This document shows positions 1 through 11,692 of a stretch of 64,000 nucleotides of DNA, piece after piece; position 1 is the first letter of the stretch, and each line of letters opens with the position of its first letter. This stretch comes from Sphingomonas sp. CBMAI 2297. GTDB lineage: Bacteria > Pseudomonadota > Alphaproteobacteria > Sphingomonadales > Sphingomonadaceae. The translations under genes and the position numbers were made by a program. The stretch is taken from contig NZ_JAPDIR010000009.1 of assembly GCF_029870595.1 (NCBI RefSeq), positions 62,001 to 126,000 of the forward strand, given 5' to 3'. Below the pieces are notes generated by a model. That model ran no database searches and was not told the DNA's origin. It was given only the letters and a program-made list of their open reading frames with translations.

Positions 1-990
1 GTCCGCGAGCGAGTGGACCGGCTGCCGGAGGCCGGGCTGACGATCGTCGCCACCGGCCCCCTCACCGCCCCGGGTCTTGCCGAGAGCATCGGCGCGGCGA
101 CCGGCAAGGACCAGCTCGCCTTCTTCGACGCGATCGCCCCGATCGTGCATCGCGAGAGCATCGACATGGAGACCGCCTGGTTCCAGTCGCGCTGGAACAA
201 GGTCGGCCCGGGCGGCACGGGCAAGGACTATATCAACTGCCCGATTACCAAGGAGCAGTACCTCGCCTTCCATGCGGCCTTGCTCGCGGGGGAGAAGGCC
301 GAGTTCCGCGAATGGGAGAACGTCCCCTATTTCGAAGGCTGCATGCCGGTCGAGGTGATGGCCGAGCGGGGAGTCGACACGCTGCGCTTCGGGCCGATGA
401 AGGGCGTGGGGCTCGACGATCCCAGGACCGGGCGCTGGCCCTATGCGGTGGTCCAGCTCCGGCAGGACAATGCCTCCGGCACGCTATGGAACATGGTCGG
501 CTTCCAGACGAAGCTGAAATATGCCGAGCAGGTTGCTCTTTTCAGGACCATTCCCGGCTTGGAGAAGGCGGAGTTCGCCCGCCTTGGCGGGCTGCATCGG
601 AACACTTTCATCAAGTCGCCCGAACTGCTCGACGGCGAGTTGCGCCTGAAGAGCGCGCCTCATATCCGCTTCGCCGGGCAGATCACGGGCTGCGAAGGCT
701 ATGTCGAGAGTTCGGCGATCGGGCTGCTCGCCGGGCGCTTCGCGGCCGCGGAGCTGGCGGGCGAGACGCTGGCGGCGCCTCCGCGCGAAATGGCGCTGGG
801 CGCTCTGCTCTCGCACATCACCGGGGAGGCGGAGGCCGAGACCTATCAGCCGATGAACGTCAATTTCGGGCTGTTCCCACCGATCCCCGGCAAGACCAAG
901 AAGGCCGATCGCAAGCAGATGTACACCGGCCGCGCCCGCGAAGCGATGCAGGGCTGGATGACTCAGTCCTCGCTGTCGCCGGCTTCCTGA
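1..990 (+). CDS. trmFO: TrmFO, folate/FAD-dependent tRNA (uracil-5-)-methyltransferase, 5'-truncated
   Basis: This cytoplasmic flavoenzyme uses methylenetetrahydrofolate to make 5-methyluridine at position 54 of the tRNA T-loop. The frame is open from the first base, so the N-terminus with the FAD-binding GxGxxG motif lies outside the window. About 329 residues remain of a family usually near 450. The family is recognisable from the runs [36 protein letters not shown] and the C-terminal [23 protein letters not shown] at 13 is in frame but is internal, not a start. The last 28 bases overlap the end of the convergent EF-hand gene. Confidence 0.95.
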   Translation, partial: VRERVDRLPEAGLTIVATGPLTAPGLAESIGAATGKDQLAFFDAIAPIVHRESIDMETAWFQSRWNKVGPGGTGKDYINCPITKEQYLAFHAALLAGEKAEFREWENVPYFEGCMPVEVMAERGVDTLRFGPMKGVGLDDPRTGRWPYAVVQLRQDNASGTLWNMVGFQTKLKYAEQVALFRTIPGLEKAEFARLGGLHRNTFIKSPELLDGELRLKSAPHIRFAGQITGCEGYVESSAIGLLAGRFAAAELAGETLAAPPREMALGALLSHITGEAEAETYQPMNVNFGLFPPIPGKTKKADRKQMYTGRAREAMQGWMTQSSLSPAS

Positions 991-1463
991 CGGGGGCTGC
1001 CCGGCGCCTGCGCCTGCGTCTTCGCCGGGGCGCAGGCGCAGCGCGGCTTGGCATTGCGCTTCACCGCGGTGGTGGCGAACTCGGCGCGGGTCAGCGTGCC
1101 GGACTTGTCCTTGTCGGCCCCCTGGAAACGCTCGACCGCCTTTACCGACCATTCCTCGAAGCTCAGCTTGCCGTCGCGATCGGTGTCGAGCTTGGCGAAG
1201 AGCTTGCGGCGCAGGGCGAAATACTCGTCCTTGGTGATGGTGTCGTTCTTGTCCTTGTCGATCCGGTCGAACCGTTTCTGCTCGCGCGTCTTCGCGGCGG
1301 CGCTGGGCGGCTCGGCCGGGAGATCCTGCTCCGTTTCGGACGCAACTGTCGCGGCGGGGGCCGGCGGGAGCCTGGTTTCGGTGCTCGCGGAGCCGCGAAA
1401 CAGGAACAATCCGGCTACGACCAGCAACAACGCGCCCGCCGCGCCCACGAGATAGCGCCACAT
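963..1463 (-). CDS. Membrane-anchored EF-hand calcium-binding protein
   Basis: This 166-residue protein has an N-terminal membrane segment or uncleaved signal (residues 4-22, rich in A, L and V), a Pro/Ala-rich linker, then three EF-hand loops. These start at D69 ([12 protein letters not shown]), D93 ([12 protein letters not shown]) and D117 ([12 protein letters not shown]). The first loop has Asp where Gly is normal at loop position 6. A longer frame exists upstream, but ATG 1463 is preferred because GAGAAGGG lies just before it and the membrane segment follows at once. It probably binds calcium in the periplasm. The function is unknown. The gene is convergent with trmFO, and the two 3' ends overlap by 28 bases. 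Confidence 0.8.
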   Translation of the reverse strand: MWRYLVGAAGALLLVVAGLFLFRGSASTETRLPPAPAATVASETEQDLPAEPPSAAAKTREQKRFDRIDKDKNDTITKDEYFALRRKLFAKLDTDRDGKLSFEEWSVKAVERFQGADKDKSGTLTRAEFATTAVKRNAKPRCACAPAKTQAQAPGSPRQEAGDSED

Positions 1464-1515
1464 CCCTTCTCTCTCCCCCCTCTGAGACGGGAGCAAGGCT
1501 AGCCCGAGCGCCGGG

Positions 1516-2175
1516 TCAGCGTCCAGTGAGGCGGTGCCATAGCAGCCGGCCCACCCGCCCCGGCGCACCCGCCGGCTTCGGCGCTTCCGCGAGGTCCAGC
1601 CGCGCCCGGTGCGCGAGCGCGCCGAGCGCCCGCGCCGGGCGGCTCCAGCGTGCCCCGGCGGCGGCATCGAGCAGCGGCCGCGCGAGGTCGCGGGCCATGG
1701 CCCTTTCCTCCTCGGCCTGCAGGTTATGGGCGAGATCGGCCAGCGCCCAGCCCTGCCCCGCCGCCGGCAACGGGTCGTTCCCGCCGCCGAGCAGCCGGCC
1801 CGCGGCGACGAACAGCTGCCCTCGCCCCTCGGCGAAGCGACGCATCGCATCGGCGTCGAGAGTAGATTCCTCGATCAGCACTTCCCAGCCATGGACGATC
1901 GGCACCAGCGATGCGCCGGTGACGCCATGACGCAGCACCTCCACCTCCAGCGCCCGCAGCACCGGCTCGGCGGGTGCCGGCGCGCGATCGAGCTTTTCCA
2001 GTGCCTCGCGCCACCAGGCGAGCCGCATCTGGCCGAGCGCGGGCTCCCGCGTGGTGCGCAGCAGCCGGGCCAGCGCATCGTCGAGCGCCAGTAGCGCGAG
2101 CAGCCCGGCCCGGCGCTCGATCGGCGCGTAGGTGAGGATCAGATCGCGCTCGGGATCCTCCACGATCCCCGTCAT
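1516..2175 (-). CDS. Squalene/phytoene synthase family protein
   Basis: The 219-residue protein has the isoprenyl-synthase-like pattern of this family: MRLAWWREALE near the N-terminus and DLAHNLQAEEE in the second half. It is shorter than true phytoene or squalene synthases (about 280-350 residues), and I do not see two complete DxxxD metal-binding motifs, so catalytic condensation of two prenyl diphosphates is doubtful. Similar short family members occur in many alphaproteobacteria, where some are likened to the complex I assembly factor NDUFAF6; that link is an analogy only. ATG 2175 is chosen over 2211 because GGAGGG precedes it at good spacing. The gene is divergent from the Tad cluster. 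Confidence 0.7.
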   Translation of the reverse strand: MTGIVEDPERDLILTYAPIERRAGLLALLALDDALARLLRTTREPALGQMRLAWWREALEKLDRAPAPAEPVLRALEVEVLRHGVTGASLVPIVHGWEVLIEESTLDADAMRRFAEGRGQLFVAAGRLLGGGNDPLPAAGQGWALADLAHNLQAEEERAMARDLARPLLDAAAGARWSRPARALGALAHRARLDLAEAPKPAGAPGRVGRLLWHRLTGR

Positions 2176-2280
2176 GCCGGCCCTCCGGCGCATAAGGGTA
2201 GCGTTAACCATCCGGATTTATACGTAATTAGCGACAATTGATCCAAGGTGCCTCGTTGATCGGGGACGGGGGGCCCTTCC

Positions 2281-4101
2281 ATGCACGAAGGACGGCTGAA
2301 TTTGGCGACCGCGCGCGCCTTTCTGGGCAGGCTTGCGCGCGACGTACGCGCCAATACGCTCGCCATCATGACCGTGGCGCTGATCCCGCTGGCGGGCATG
2401 GTGGGCGGCGGCGTGGACATCAGCCGCATGTACATCGTCAAGACGCGCCTGCAACATGCTTGCGATGCGGGCGCGCTCGCCGGCCGCAAGGCGATGGGCG
2501 GCGGCGTGTGGAACTTCAACAATTACTACGCCCGCACCCAGGCCGAGCGGTTCTTCGACGCGAACTACAACGCGTCCGCCTATGGCGTGACGGCGCGCTC
2601 GCGCGCCTTTTCCGAAAATGCCGGCAAGGTGAGCGGCACCGCCTCCGCCGACCTGCCGATGACGCTGATGCGCATCTTCGGCAAGACCAGCGAAACGCTG
2701 TCGGTGACCTGCGACGCCGAAATGCGCCTGCCCAACACCGATGTGATGTTCGTGCTCGACGTCACCGGATCGATGGGCAGCAAGGCCGTCAGCACCGATT
2801 CCGATACCAAGATCAACTCGCTGAAGACCGCGGTGAAGTGCTTCTACGAGATCGTGGCGCGGCTCGACACCGATGCCAACTGCACCACCGGCGCGCCCAG
2901 CGGCGGCACCGGCAGCCAGGTGCAGCTCCGCTTCGGCTTCGTGCCCTATTCGACCAATGTGAACGTGGGCAAGCTGCTGCCGACCAGCTTCTTAGCCAAC
3001 AGCTGGGATTATCAGTCGCGCGTCAAGGTCGGGATGGACTGGAGCGCGTGGCGGGACAATCGCTATCACAGCAAGACCAACAATTCCTGCGTGCCGCAGG
3101 CGAGCAACGCGACCACGCAATACCAGTCGAGCGCGACCGGGCGGAGCGGCAACAACGCCTGCCTCGAACAGGTGCGCAATTATGTGCCGCAGTGGAAATA
3201 CGATCAGATCAGCACAAACATAAGCGGCCTGAAGAACGGCACCCTGTGGAACAACAGCTTCACGATGCCGCTCAACAACGACGGCTCGAACCGGTCAATC
3301 ACCTGGGACGGCTGCATCGAGGAGCGGCGGCCAACGGTGCGTCAGTCGAACTATTACCCGATCCCGAGCGGCGCCAATGACCTGAACATCGACCTGATGC
3401 CCAGCCAGGGCGACAGCACGACGCTATGGGGGCCGGCGCTTCCCGCGCTCATCTATGCGCGGAGCATGACCAGCAGCTGGTCGCAGCTCGACGCCACCCC
3501 CACGACCAGCACCGACAATTACTATAATTCGATCCCCTATTACTGCCCCGCCGAGGCGAAGAAGCTGCAGCAATGGCCGAGCGCCGATGCTTTCGACAAT
3601 TATGTCGACAGCCTCTATCCCACTGGCAACACCTATCACGACATCGGCATCCTGTGGGGCGCGCGCTTCATGTCGCCGACGGGCATCTTCGGAACGGAGA
3701 ACGCCTATACCCCGCAGGGCGGCGAGATCGAGCGGCACATGATCTTCATGACCGACGGCGATGCCGTGTCGGCGCCCTGCGACTATACGGCCTATGGCGT
3801 CGGCTTCTTCGACAAGCGGACCACCACCGATGTCGGCAGCGCGTCGAGTTGCGCCAATGAGCGCCAGTCGTTCGACGACCAGGTCAATGCCCGCTTCACG
3901 GCGCTGTGCACCGCGGTCAAGAACAAGAACATCACATTGTGGGTGATCTCGTTCGGCAGCGGCTCCAACGCGACCACGGAGGGCCGCTTGCAGACCTGCG
4001 CGAGCGACGGGCGCTATTTCACCGCGCGCAACTCGGCGGCCCTGCAGCAGACCTTCAAGACGATCGCCGACCAGATCTCCCAGCTCAGGCTCACCAAATG
4101 A
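2281..4101 (+). CDS. TadG-like Flp pilus assembly protein with VWA domain
   Basis: This 606-residue protein has a TadE/TadG-type N-terminus: a cytoplasmic basic stretch, then a hydrophobic segment (about residues 27-50, LAIMTVALIPLAGMVGGGVD). A von Willebrand A domain begins near residue 155 with the MIDAS motif DVTGSMGS. The VWA region is interrupted by long Asn/Ser/Tyr-rich stretches and ends with LWVISFGSGSN and a typical VWA tail, QTFKTIADQISQLRL. TadG proteins are minor envelope proteins of the Tad (tight adherence) secretion system. The stop overlaps the next start (ATGA), so the three genes look like one operon. The Tad ATPase, secretin and major pilin are not in the window. Confidence 0.85.
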   Translation: MHEGRLNLATARAFLGRLARDVRANTLAIMTVALIPLAGMVGGGVDISRMYIVKTRLQHACDAGALAGRKAMGGGVWNFNNYYARTQAERFFDANYNASAYGVTARSRAFSENAGKVSGTASADLPMTLMRIFGKTSETLSVTCDAEMRLPNTDVMFVLDVTGSMGSKAVSTDSDTKINSLKTAVKCFYEIVARLDTDANCTTGAPSGGTGSQVQLRFGFVPYSTNVNVGKLLPTSFLANSWDYQSRVKVGMDWSAWRDNRYHSKTNNSCVPQASNATTQYQSSATGRSGNNACLEQVRNYVPQWKYDQISTNISGLKNGTLWNNSFTMPLNNDGSNRSITWDGCIEERRPTVRQSNYYPIPSGANDLNIDLMPSQGDSTTLWGPALPALIYARSMTSSWSQLDATPTTSTDNYYNSIPYYCPAEAKKLQQWPSADAFDNYVDSLYPTGNTYHDIGILWGARFMSPTGIFGTENAYTPQGGEIERHMIFMTDGDAVSAPCDYTAYGVGFFDKRTTTDVGSASSCANERQSFDDQVNARFTALCTAVKNKNITLWVISFGSGSNATTEGRLQTCASDGRYFTARNSAALQQTFKTIADQISQLRLTK

Positions 4102-4724
4102 CGCGCTTGCCTTCCCTTCTCCGGCGGGCACGCCCCCTGGCGCGCGACGAGCGCGGCGTGACTGTGGTGGAATTCGCCATCGTCGCGCCGGTGATGGGCC
4201 TGATGCTGCTCGGCGCGTTCGACATCGCGCACACGCTGTACATGCGGGCGGTGCTGCAGGGCATCGTCCAGAAGACCGCGCGCGATTCCACGCTCGAGGA
4301 CGCCGCGGATCCCACGGAGCAGTCGCGGCTGGACGCGGCCGTCACCGGGCAGGCCAAGGCGCTCGCGAACAATGCCGTGGTGGTGATCAGCCGGCGCTTC
4401 TACCGGACCTTCTCCGATGCGTCGGCGGCGCGGGCGGAAGCCTGGACGGACACCGATCGCAACGGCACCTGCAACAATGGCGAACCCTATGAGGACGCCA
4501 ACCAGAACGGCACCTGGGACAAGGACGGCGGCAATAGCGGCCAGGGCGGCGCCAAGGATGCCGTGCTCTACACGGTGAAGGTTTCCTATCCCCGCTTCTT
4601 CCCGATCTACAATTTCATTGGCGGATCGAGGACCACGACAGTGACGGCATCGACGGTGCTCAAGAACCAGCCCTATGGCGACCAGGGCAGCTACAGCGCC
4701 CCCGTGGTCCGGTACTGCCCATGA
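4098..4724 (+). CDS. TadE-like pseudopilin with calcium-loop-like insert
   Basis: The 208-residue protein begins with a basic stretch and the TadE signature RGVTVVEFAIVAPVMGLMLL (residues 20-39), the hydrophobic helix of Flp-type pseudopilins processed by a prepilin peptidase. ATG 4098 overlaps the tadG stop. Residues 118-143 hold two Asp/Asn-rich loops, DTDRNGTCNNGE and DANQNGTWDKD, that resemble EF-hand or thrombospondin type-3 calcium loops and are not usual in TadE. The domain continues past this insert. It probably acts as a minor pilin or assembly factor in the inner membrane. Confidence 0.85.
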   Translation: MTRLPSLLRRARPLARDERGVTVVEFAIVAPVMGLMLLGAFDIAHTLYMRAVLQGIVQKTARDSTLEDAADPTEQSRLDAAVTGQAKALANNAVVVISRRFYRTFSDASAARAEAWTDTDRNGTCNNGEPYEDANQNGTWDKDGGNSGQGGAKDAVLYTVKVSYPRFFPIYNFIGGSRTTTVTASTVLKNQPYGDQGSYSAPVVRYCP

Positions 4725-5389
4725 TCCGCGCCCTTCCCCGCCCCGCGCTCCTGCGCCGCCTGGGCCGCGACACCAGCGGACTGGCATTGCTCGAGTTCGC
4801 CTTCATCCTGCCGGTGGTGCTGACGCTGAGCCTGGCCGGTGCGGAGATGACCAACTACATCATCACCAAGATGCGCATCAGCCAGATCGCGCTGCACCTG
4901 GCCGACAACGCCTCGCGGATCGGCAGCGGCAGCCAGCTCCAGGCCAAGACGATCAGCGAGATCGACATCAACGACCTGCTGACCGGCGCGCAGCTGCAAT
5001 CCGGGGAGCTCGATCTGTTCACCAACGGCCGGGTGATCATCTCGGACCTCGAGCCGATGGCCAATCCCAATACCAGCGGGAAATACAAGATCGTCTGGCA
5101 GCGCTGCAAGGGCGCCGTCACCGGCTTCTCGCCGCAATATGGCAATCTCCGGGATGCGAGCACCACGACGTCCAACATGGACGGCATGGGGCCCCAGAAC
5201 CGGCAGGTGATCGCGCCCGATGGCGGCGCGACCATGTATGTCGAGGTCTATTACAACTACAAGCCGCTGATCAGGAGCTCGCTCACGCCGGGCGGGACCA
5301 TCACCGAGATCGCGTCGATGATGGTGCGCGACCGGCGCGACCTCAGCCAGATCTACAATGCCGAGAACGTCGCCAAGGCATCGTGCTGA
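4721..5389 (+). CDS. TadE-like pseudopilin
   Basis: The third gene of the Tad cluster encodes 222 residues. The N-terminus has the form RDTSGLALLEFAFILPVVLTL: a short basic leader, then Glu five residues into the hydrophobic helix, as in TadE/TadF and type IVb pilins. The rest is a soluble globular part with no domain I can name. The start overlaps the previous stop (ATGA), which supports co-translation. It is probably a minor pseudopilin that works with the two genes upstream. Confidence 0.83.
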   Translation: MIRALPRPALLRRLGRDTSGLALLEFAFILPVVLTLSLAGAEMTNYIITKMRISQIALHLADNASRIGSGSQLQAKTISEIDINDLLTGAQLQSGELDLFTNGRVIISDLEPMANPNTSGKYKIVWQRCKGAVTGFSPQYGNLRDASTTTSNMDGMGPQNRQVIAPDGGATMYVEVYYNYKPLIRSSLTPGGTITEIASMMVRDRRDLSQIYNAENVAKASC

Positions 5390-5395
5390 CCGCAT

Positions 5396-5422
5396 GAAAA
5401 AGGCCGGGGTTTCCCCCGGCCT
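5396..5422 (-). terminator. Rho-independent terminator after pdhB
   Basis: A perfect 9-bp stem (AGGCCGGGG at 5401-5409, with its complement at 5414-5422) closes a short loop. Read on the minus strand it is followed directly by a run of five T (the A-tract at 5397-5401). It therefore ends the pdhA-pdhB transcript. From the plus strand it can also act, more weakly, behind the Tad genes, because the two operons converge here. Confidence 0.8.
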
Positions 5423-5463
5423 CTCCCATATCCGATGCGGTTCCGCGGGGCTCGGCCCCCGTC

Positions 5464-6867
<1,404 letters not shown>

Positions 6868-6868
6868 C

Positions 6869-7915
6869 TCAGTAGGACTCCACCAGCACGTCGGTATACA
6901 GTTCGGAAGGATCGGGTTCGGGGGTCTGCTCGGAGAAGTCCGCCGCTTCGTTCACGATCTTGCGGATCTCCGTCTCGATCGTCTTCAGCTCGGCCTCGGT
7001 GACCTTCATGTCCTCGAGCTCGCGCTTGACCTGCTCGATCGGATCCGACTTGTCGCGAACCGACTGGACCTCCTCACGGCTGCGATACTTGGCCGGATCG
7101 GACATCGAGTGGCCGCGATACCGGTAGGTCTTCATCTCGAGGATGATCGGGCCTTTGCCCGAACGGACCCAGGCCAGCGCCTCCTCGGCGGCGCCGCGGC
7201 AGGCGAGCACGTCCATGCCGTCCACCTGGATGCCGGGGATGCGGAAGCTCTCGCCGCGCTTGTAGAGCTGGTCTTCCGCCGAGGAGCGGTTGACCGAGGT
7301 GCCCATGGCATATTGGTTGTTCTCGATCACATAGATGATCGGCAGCTTCCACAGCTCGGCCATGTTGAACGATTCATAGACCTGGCCCTGGTTGGCCGCG
7401 CCGTCGCCGAAATAGGCCATGGCGACGCCGCCATCCTCGTTATACTTGTGCGCGAACGCCAGGCCGGTGCCGAGCGCGACCTGCGCGCCGACGATGCCGT
7501 GCCCGCCGTAGAATTTCTTCTCGGTCGAGAACATGTGCATCGAGCCGCCCTTGCCCTTGGAGATGCCGGCGGCGCGGCCCGTCAGCTCGGCCATGATCAC
7601 CTTGGGATCGATGCCATAGGCGAGCATGTGGCCGTGATCGCGATAACCCGTGATCACCGAATCCTTCTCGCCGTCGAGCGCCGACTGCAGGCCGACCGCA
7701 ACGGCTTCCTGGCCGATATAGAGATGGCAGAAACCGCCGATGAAGCCGAGGCCGTAGAGCTGGCCCGCCTTCTCCTCGAAACGGCGGATCAGGAGCATCT
7801 GCTTGTAGAACTCGAGCAGCTGCTCCTTGGAAGCCGGGTAGCGCTGCGGCTCGTCGGGCCGCTCGCGATTGGTCTTTGCGGGTTCAGTCGATTTGCGAGC
7901 CGGTGCTTTGGCCAC
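6869..7915 (-). CDS. pdhA: Pyruvate dehydrogenase E1 component, alpha subunit
   Basis: This 348-residue thiamine-diphosphate enzyme subunit carries the ThDP motif from [12 protein letters not shown] to VIENNQ and the phosphorylation-loop-like [18 protein letters not shown]. The first possible ATG in frame lies at 7984, but a good promoter (7956-7984) overlaps it. GTG 7915 (MAKAPARK...) has GAGGA upstream and is the likely start. It heads the pdhA-pdhB operon. Confidence 0.95.
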   Translation of the reverse strand: MAKAPARKSTEPAKTNRERPDEPQRYPASKEQLLEFYKQMLLIRRFEEKAGQLYGLGFIGGFCHLYIGQEAVAVGLQSALDGEKDSVITGYRDHGHMLAYGIDPKVIMAELTGRAAGISKGKGGSMHMFSTEKKFYGGHGIVGAQVALGTGLAFAHKYNEDGGVAMAYFGDGAANQGQVYESFNMAELWKLPIIYVIENNQYAMGTSVNRSSAEDQLYKRGESFRIPGIQVDGMDVLACRGAAEEALAWVRSGKGPIILEMKTYRYRGHSMSDPAKYRSREEVQSVRDKSDPIEQVKRELEDMKVTEAELKTIETEIRKIVNEAADFSEQTPEPDPSELYTDVLVESY

Positions 7916-7955
7916 GATCAGGAAATCCTCGTCCGGGGAGGGGGAAGGCGGGTGC

Positions 7956-7984
7956 CTATAAGCGCGTTTTCGCCCGCCGCGCAA
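7956..7984 (-). promoter_or_regulatory. Sigma-70-type promoter of pdhAB
   Basis: On the minus strand TTGCGC (7979-7984) and TTATAG (7956-7961) are separated by exactly 17 bases. Transcription would begin near 7949 and give a leader of about 35 bases before the GTG at 7915. No experimental support; the call rests on consensus and spacing. Confidence 0.5.
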
Positions 7985-8085
7985 CTAACGCGGGAATGCG
8001 CGTGCCGTTCAGTTGACGCCACGGCAATTGCAGTCTGCGCAATCATGGGTGCAGATTGCGTACGCTGCAACGCAGCGTCGAGAGA

Positions 8086-8433
8086 TCAACGCCCGGCGGG
8101 TGCCGGCGCATGCTTCTGGAGCGGGATCACGACCTCGTCGGGGCGAACGACATTGAGCTGCTTGCGCGCCAGCTCGTCGGCTAGGTCGGGGTCGACACCG
8201 CGCCGCTTGTCGAGCAGGTCGACTCGATTCTTCAGCGCCGCGCGCTGCTTGTCGAGCGCGGCATATTCCGCCTTTTTCTGCTCATATTCCGCCCTGGTCT
8301 GCTTGGTCTGCATGATGCCGGTCGGCCCGAGCACCGCATTATAGCCGAAGAAGCCGATGGCGATCAGCGTGAGCGCGGGCAACCCGGCCCGGCGAAGCAG
8401 GGTCTGGAACGGAGAAGCGGTACGCGAGCGCAT
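8086..8433 (-). CDS. ftsB: FtsB/DivIC-family septum formation protein
   Basis: This 115-residue bitopic membrane protein is short like FtsB. It has a basic N-terminus, one transmembrane helix (about residues 19-36, LPALTLIAIGFFGYNAVL), then a coiled coil rich in K, E and A (residues 42-75). The conserved DPDLADELARKQLNVVRPDE segment follows. FtsB joins FtsL and FtsQ in the divisome and helps activate septal peptidoglycan synthesis. It sits upstream of pdhA, a common alphaproteobacterial position (eno-ftsB-pdhAB). The start ATG 8433 is the one just before the hydrophobic helix. Confidence 0.85.
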   Translation of the reverse strand: MRSRTASPFQTLLRRAGLPALTLIAIGFFGYNAVLGPTGIMQTKQTRAEYEQKKAEYAALDKQRAALKNRVDLLDKRRGVDPDLADELARKQLNVVRPDEVVIPLQKHAPAPAGR

Positions 8434-8524
8434 GCCGTGTTTCTCGCTTAACCATGCGCCGCGCGCAAGGCCCGTATTGGTGCGGAGGAACCCCTTTCCA
8501 ACGGAGCTGCGCCGGGCAAGGGCC

Positions 8525-9265
8525 TCAGAACGCCAGGCGAACGCGCGCGACCACGCGATCGCCGCTGTTGCCGAGGTCCGCGAATGGCGAGGTGCCGGGG
8601 CCATGGGCAAGGTTGGTGCCGACATAGTCCAGTCCGATCGTGAAGGGGAACTGGTTATACTCCATCCCCAGCCGCCAGTCGGTATAATCACCCAGCGGCC
8701 TGAGCCTGGCGGCGCGCAGCGGATCGTCCGTGCTTCCCGTGCTGCGCCCGAGCGTGGCCGAAACCGATATCGGCGTTGCCGGAATGCCGGCATTGGCGGA
8801 GGTGAACAGATAGAGATTGTCGCCGCCGATCGCGCGCTGGCTCGGCGCATAGACGGCGCCGGCGCCGAGCTGGAGCGGCCCCAGCGTGTAGCTGGCCCGG
8901 GCGCCCAGCTCGACATAGTCCATGCGCTCCCGCGCGCCCGTGAACAGATGCGCGGCGACATGTCCGCGCAACCGGAAGGGCCCTGCGTCCGTCGCGGCCC
9001 CCAGTTCCAGATCCGCCACCGCATCGGCGCCCGCATGCCTAGACGCGCCGCGCAGGCTCACGATCCGGACCGATGCCTCAGCCGCGCCGATCGCGACCAG
9101 CGCATCGGCGGAAGCCACCGCGCGGCCGTCGCTCCAGCTCAGGCCCCGGCGGCTCTCGTCGGTTGCCAGCTCGACTCCGCCGGAGAGGTCCTGCGCCCGC
9201 GCCGCCGCGCCCAAGGACATGGCCAGCGTCGCCGCCGGCAACAGAATTGCACGCGTCACTCTCAT
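8525..9265 (-). CDS. TorF-family putative outer-membrane porin
   Basis: The 246-residue protein starts with a clear signal peptide (hydrophobic core, then AAARAQ). The mature part consists of alternating beta-strand-like stretches and ends in Phe (RVVARVRLAF), the usual outer-membrane barrel signature. The motif ATDESRRGLSWSDGR near the mature N-terminus is typical of the TorF-like conserved family (gcw_chp). It probably forms a small outer-membrane beta barrel of unknown substrate. Its start overlaps the stop of the upstream gene (ATGA), so both are likely exported partners. Confidence 0.75.
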   Translation of the reverse strand: MRVTRAILLPAATLAMSLGAAARAQDLSGGVELATDESRRGLSWSDGRAVASADALVAIGAAEASVRIVSLRGASRHAGADAVADLELGAATDAGPFRLRGHVAAHLFTGARERMDYVELGARASYTLGPLQLGAGAVYAPSQRAIGGDNLYLFTSANAGIPATPISVSATLGRSTGSTDDPLRAARLRPLGDYTDWRLGMEYNQFPFTIGLDYVGTNLAHGPGTSPFADLGNSGDRVVARVRLAF

Positions 9266-9705
9266 ATCCCGCGGCGCACTCCCTTCGGTTCGATCTCTGC
9301 CTTCAACACCGCCCGGTCTTCGCTCGCCACCGCCAGCAGGTGCGCCCGGAGTTCCCCGGCACGCCGGGCGATTTCCTTCGTTACCGCATTCTCGCCGGCA
9401 CCGCACCAGCCGGGGCGGCTTCCTTCCAGCATCGCCCTTCGCTCGATGCTGCGGTTCAAGCGCAGCTGCTGGCCGGATCGTGCCTCGCGCTCGATGCGCA
9501 GATGCGCGCGCCAGGCACAGCGCAAGGTGGACGGCATGCCCGGCTTGGCGACGGAGCCGATCTGGCGCCGCGCCAGGACGACGCGCGCGCGGTAATGCGC
9601 GTCGACACGCTCGCCGGCATGGTCGAAACTCGTGCGGTGCTCCAGAGTCGAATGGACCGGTTCCGGGGCTGCAAGCGCCAGCCCGAGCGCGAGAACAATG
9701 CTCAT
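9262..9705 (-). CDS. Exported protein of unknown function
   Basis: This 147-residue protein has a short N-terminal signal-like segment (MSIVLALGLALAAPEP), followed by a basic, Arg-rich mature region with two cysteines (residues near 62 and 101). I do not recognise a domain. AGGAG lies six bases before the ATG. The stop overlaps the start of the TorF-like gene by four bases, which suggests co-translation and a shared envelope role. Confidence 0.6.
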   Translation of the reverse strand: MSIVLALGLALAAPEPVHSTLEHRTSFDHAGERVDAHYRARVVLARRQIGSVAKPGMPSTLRCAWRAHLRIEREARSGQQLRLNRSIERRAMLEGSRPGWCGAGENAVTKEIARRAGELRAHLLAVASEDRAVLKAEIEPKGVRRGI

Positions 9706-9878
9706 CGATCATCTCCTTGCGGCGCACCGGCTCCTGCCGGCCGGCGTCCCCTCGGCGGATGAAGAAGCGCACCCCGCCGCGCAACCGCCGGAGTCCGGCA
9801 GAAACACTTCCTCACGATGATCGCATGGATTTGGCGAACCCGCGGCGGCGGATTGGCGGGTAGCGGACCTATCGCAGC

Positions 9879-10142
9879 CTAGACATCGGCACCCCAGACG
9901 CCGCCCCACAAGGACGTGGCGAAAATCGCCAGGCCGGTGGTCGCGACCAGAAGCGCGACGCCCGCGCGCGATCTTGTCGCAAACCGGGCGACGAGCAAAG
10001 TGACCGCCACCATCCCGGCGGGAATGCCGAGGAGATAATAGAGATCGGGATGAAACGCGCCGTTCCGCCACCAGGCGAAGGCGGCCATCGCGAGCAGCAG
10101 CGTCCAGAACAGGCATGCGAGAACGAGAAAGAAGCGACGCAT
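9879..10142 (-). CDS. Small inner-membrane protein
   Basis: An 87-residue, very hydrophobic protein with three predicted membrane helices (about residues 4-24, 34-53 and 60-80) and the pattern WWRNGAFHPDLYYLLGIPAG between the first and second. ATG 10142 is chosen because the membrane helix follows it at once; the frame extends further upstream without a plausible protein. I do not recognise the family. About 170 bases without a gene separate it from the exported pair downstream. Confidence 0.5.
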   Translation of the reverse strand: MRRFFLVLACLFWTLLLAMAAFAWWRNGAFHPDLYYLLGIPAGMVAVTLLVARFATRSRAGVALLVATTGLAIFATSLWGGVWGADV

Positions 10143-10266
10143 TGCAATCTGGTGCCAGCGGCATCGGCGGCTGGCAACCGGAATGTCCGGGGAAGTCGAC
10201 GCCGCCTTCCGCATCGGCTCCTGCTGCCGCCGTCCCCGCAAGGGCGGAGCCGGCGGCCGGGAAACC

Positions 10267-10290
10267 CCTTCCCCTCCCCCGCGGGGAAGG
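10267..10290 (-). terminator. Terminator-like hairpin after eno
   Basis: CCTTCCCC (10267-10274) and GGGGAAGG (10283-10290) form an 8-bp stem with an 8-base loop just downstream of the eno stop. The tail is GGTTTCCC on the minus strand, without a long T-run, so termination is possible but weakly supported. Confidence 0.35.
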
Positions 10291-10300
10291 AAGAACGGCC

Positions 10301-11590
<1,290 letters not shown>

Positions 11591-11620
11591 CTAGGTATGG
11601 CAGTGAGGGCGCGACGCGGC

Positions 11621-11648
11621 CTCTAACGGCAACGGATGGAACTCGCAA
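11621..11648 (-). promoter_or_regulatory. Candidate eno promoter
   Basis: TTGCGA (11643-11648) and TTAGAG (11621-11626) are 16 bases apart on the minus strand, about 45 bases before the eno start. The fit is moderate and the call is by consensus only. Confidence 0.3.
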
Positions 11649-11692
11649 ACGTGGCCGTGGTTGTTTCGCAATGGGCATGGAGGTTTTTTGGC

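Noticed and set aside
484..1461. Long open frame on the minus strand across trmFO and the EF-hand gene (about 325 codons)
   Set aside because: Its translation is Arg/Gly/Ala/Pro-rich without motifs and it lies opposite trmFO and overlaps the real EF-hand frame. It is an antisense shadow of high-GC coding DNA.
4721..5389. A complete Tad secretion locus
   Set aside because: Only the TadG-like and two TadE-like genes are here; no CpaF-type ATPase, RcpA secretin, prepilin peptidase or major Flp pilin is encoded in the window.
8063..8077. Hairpin CGCTGC-AAC-GCAGCG after ftsB
   Set aside because: Six-base stem with no T-run on the minus strand; too weak to call a terminator.
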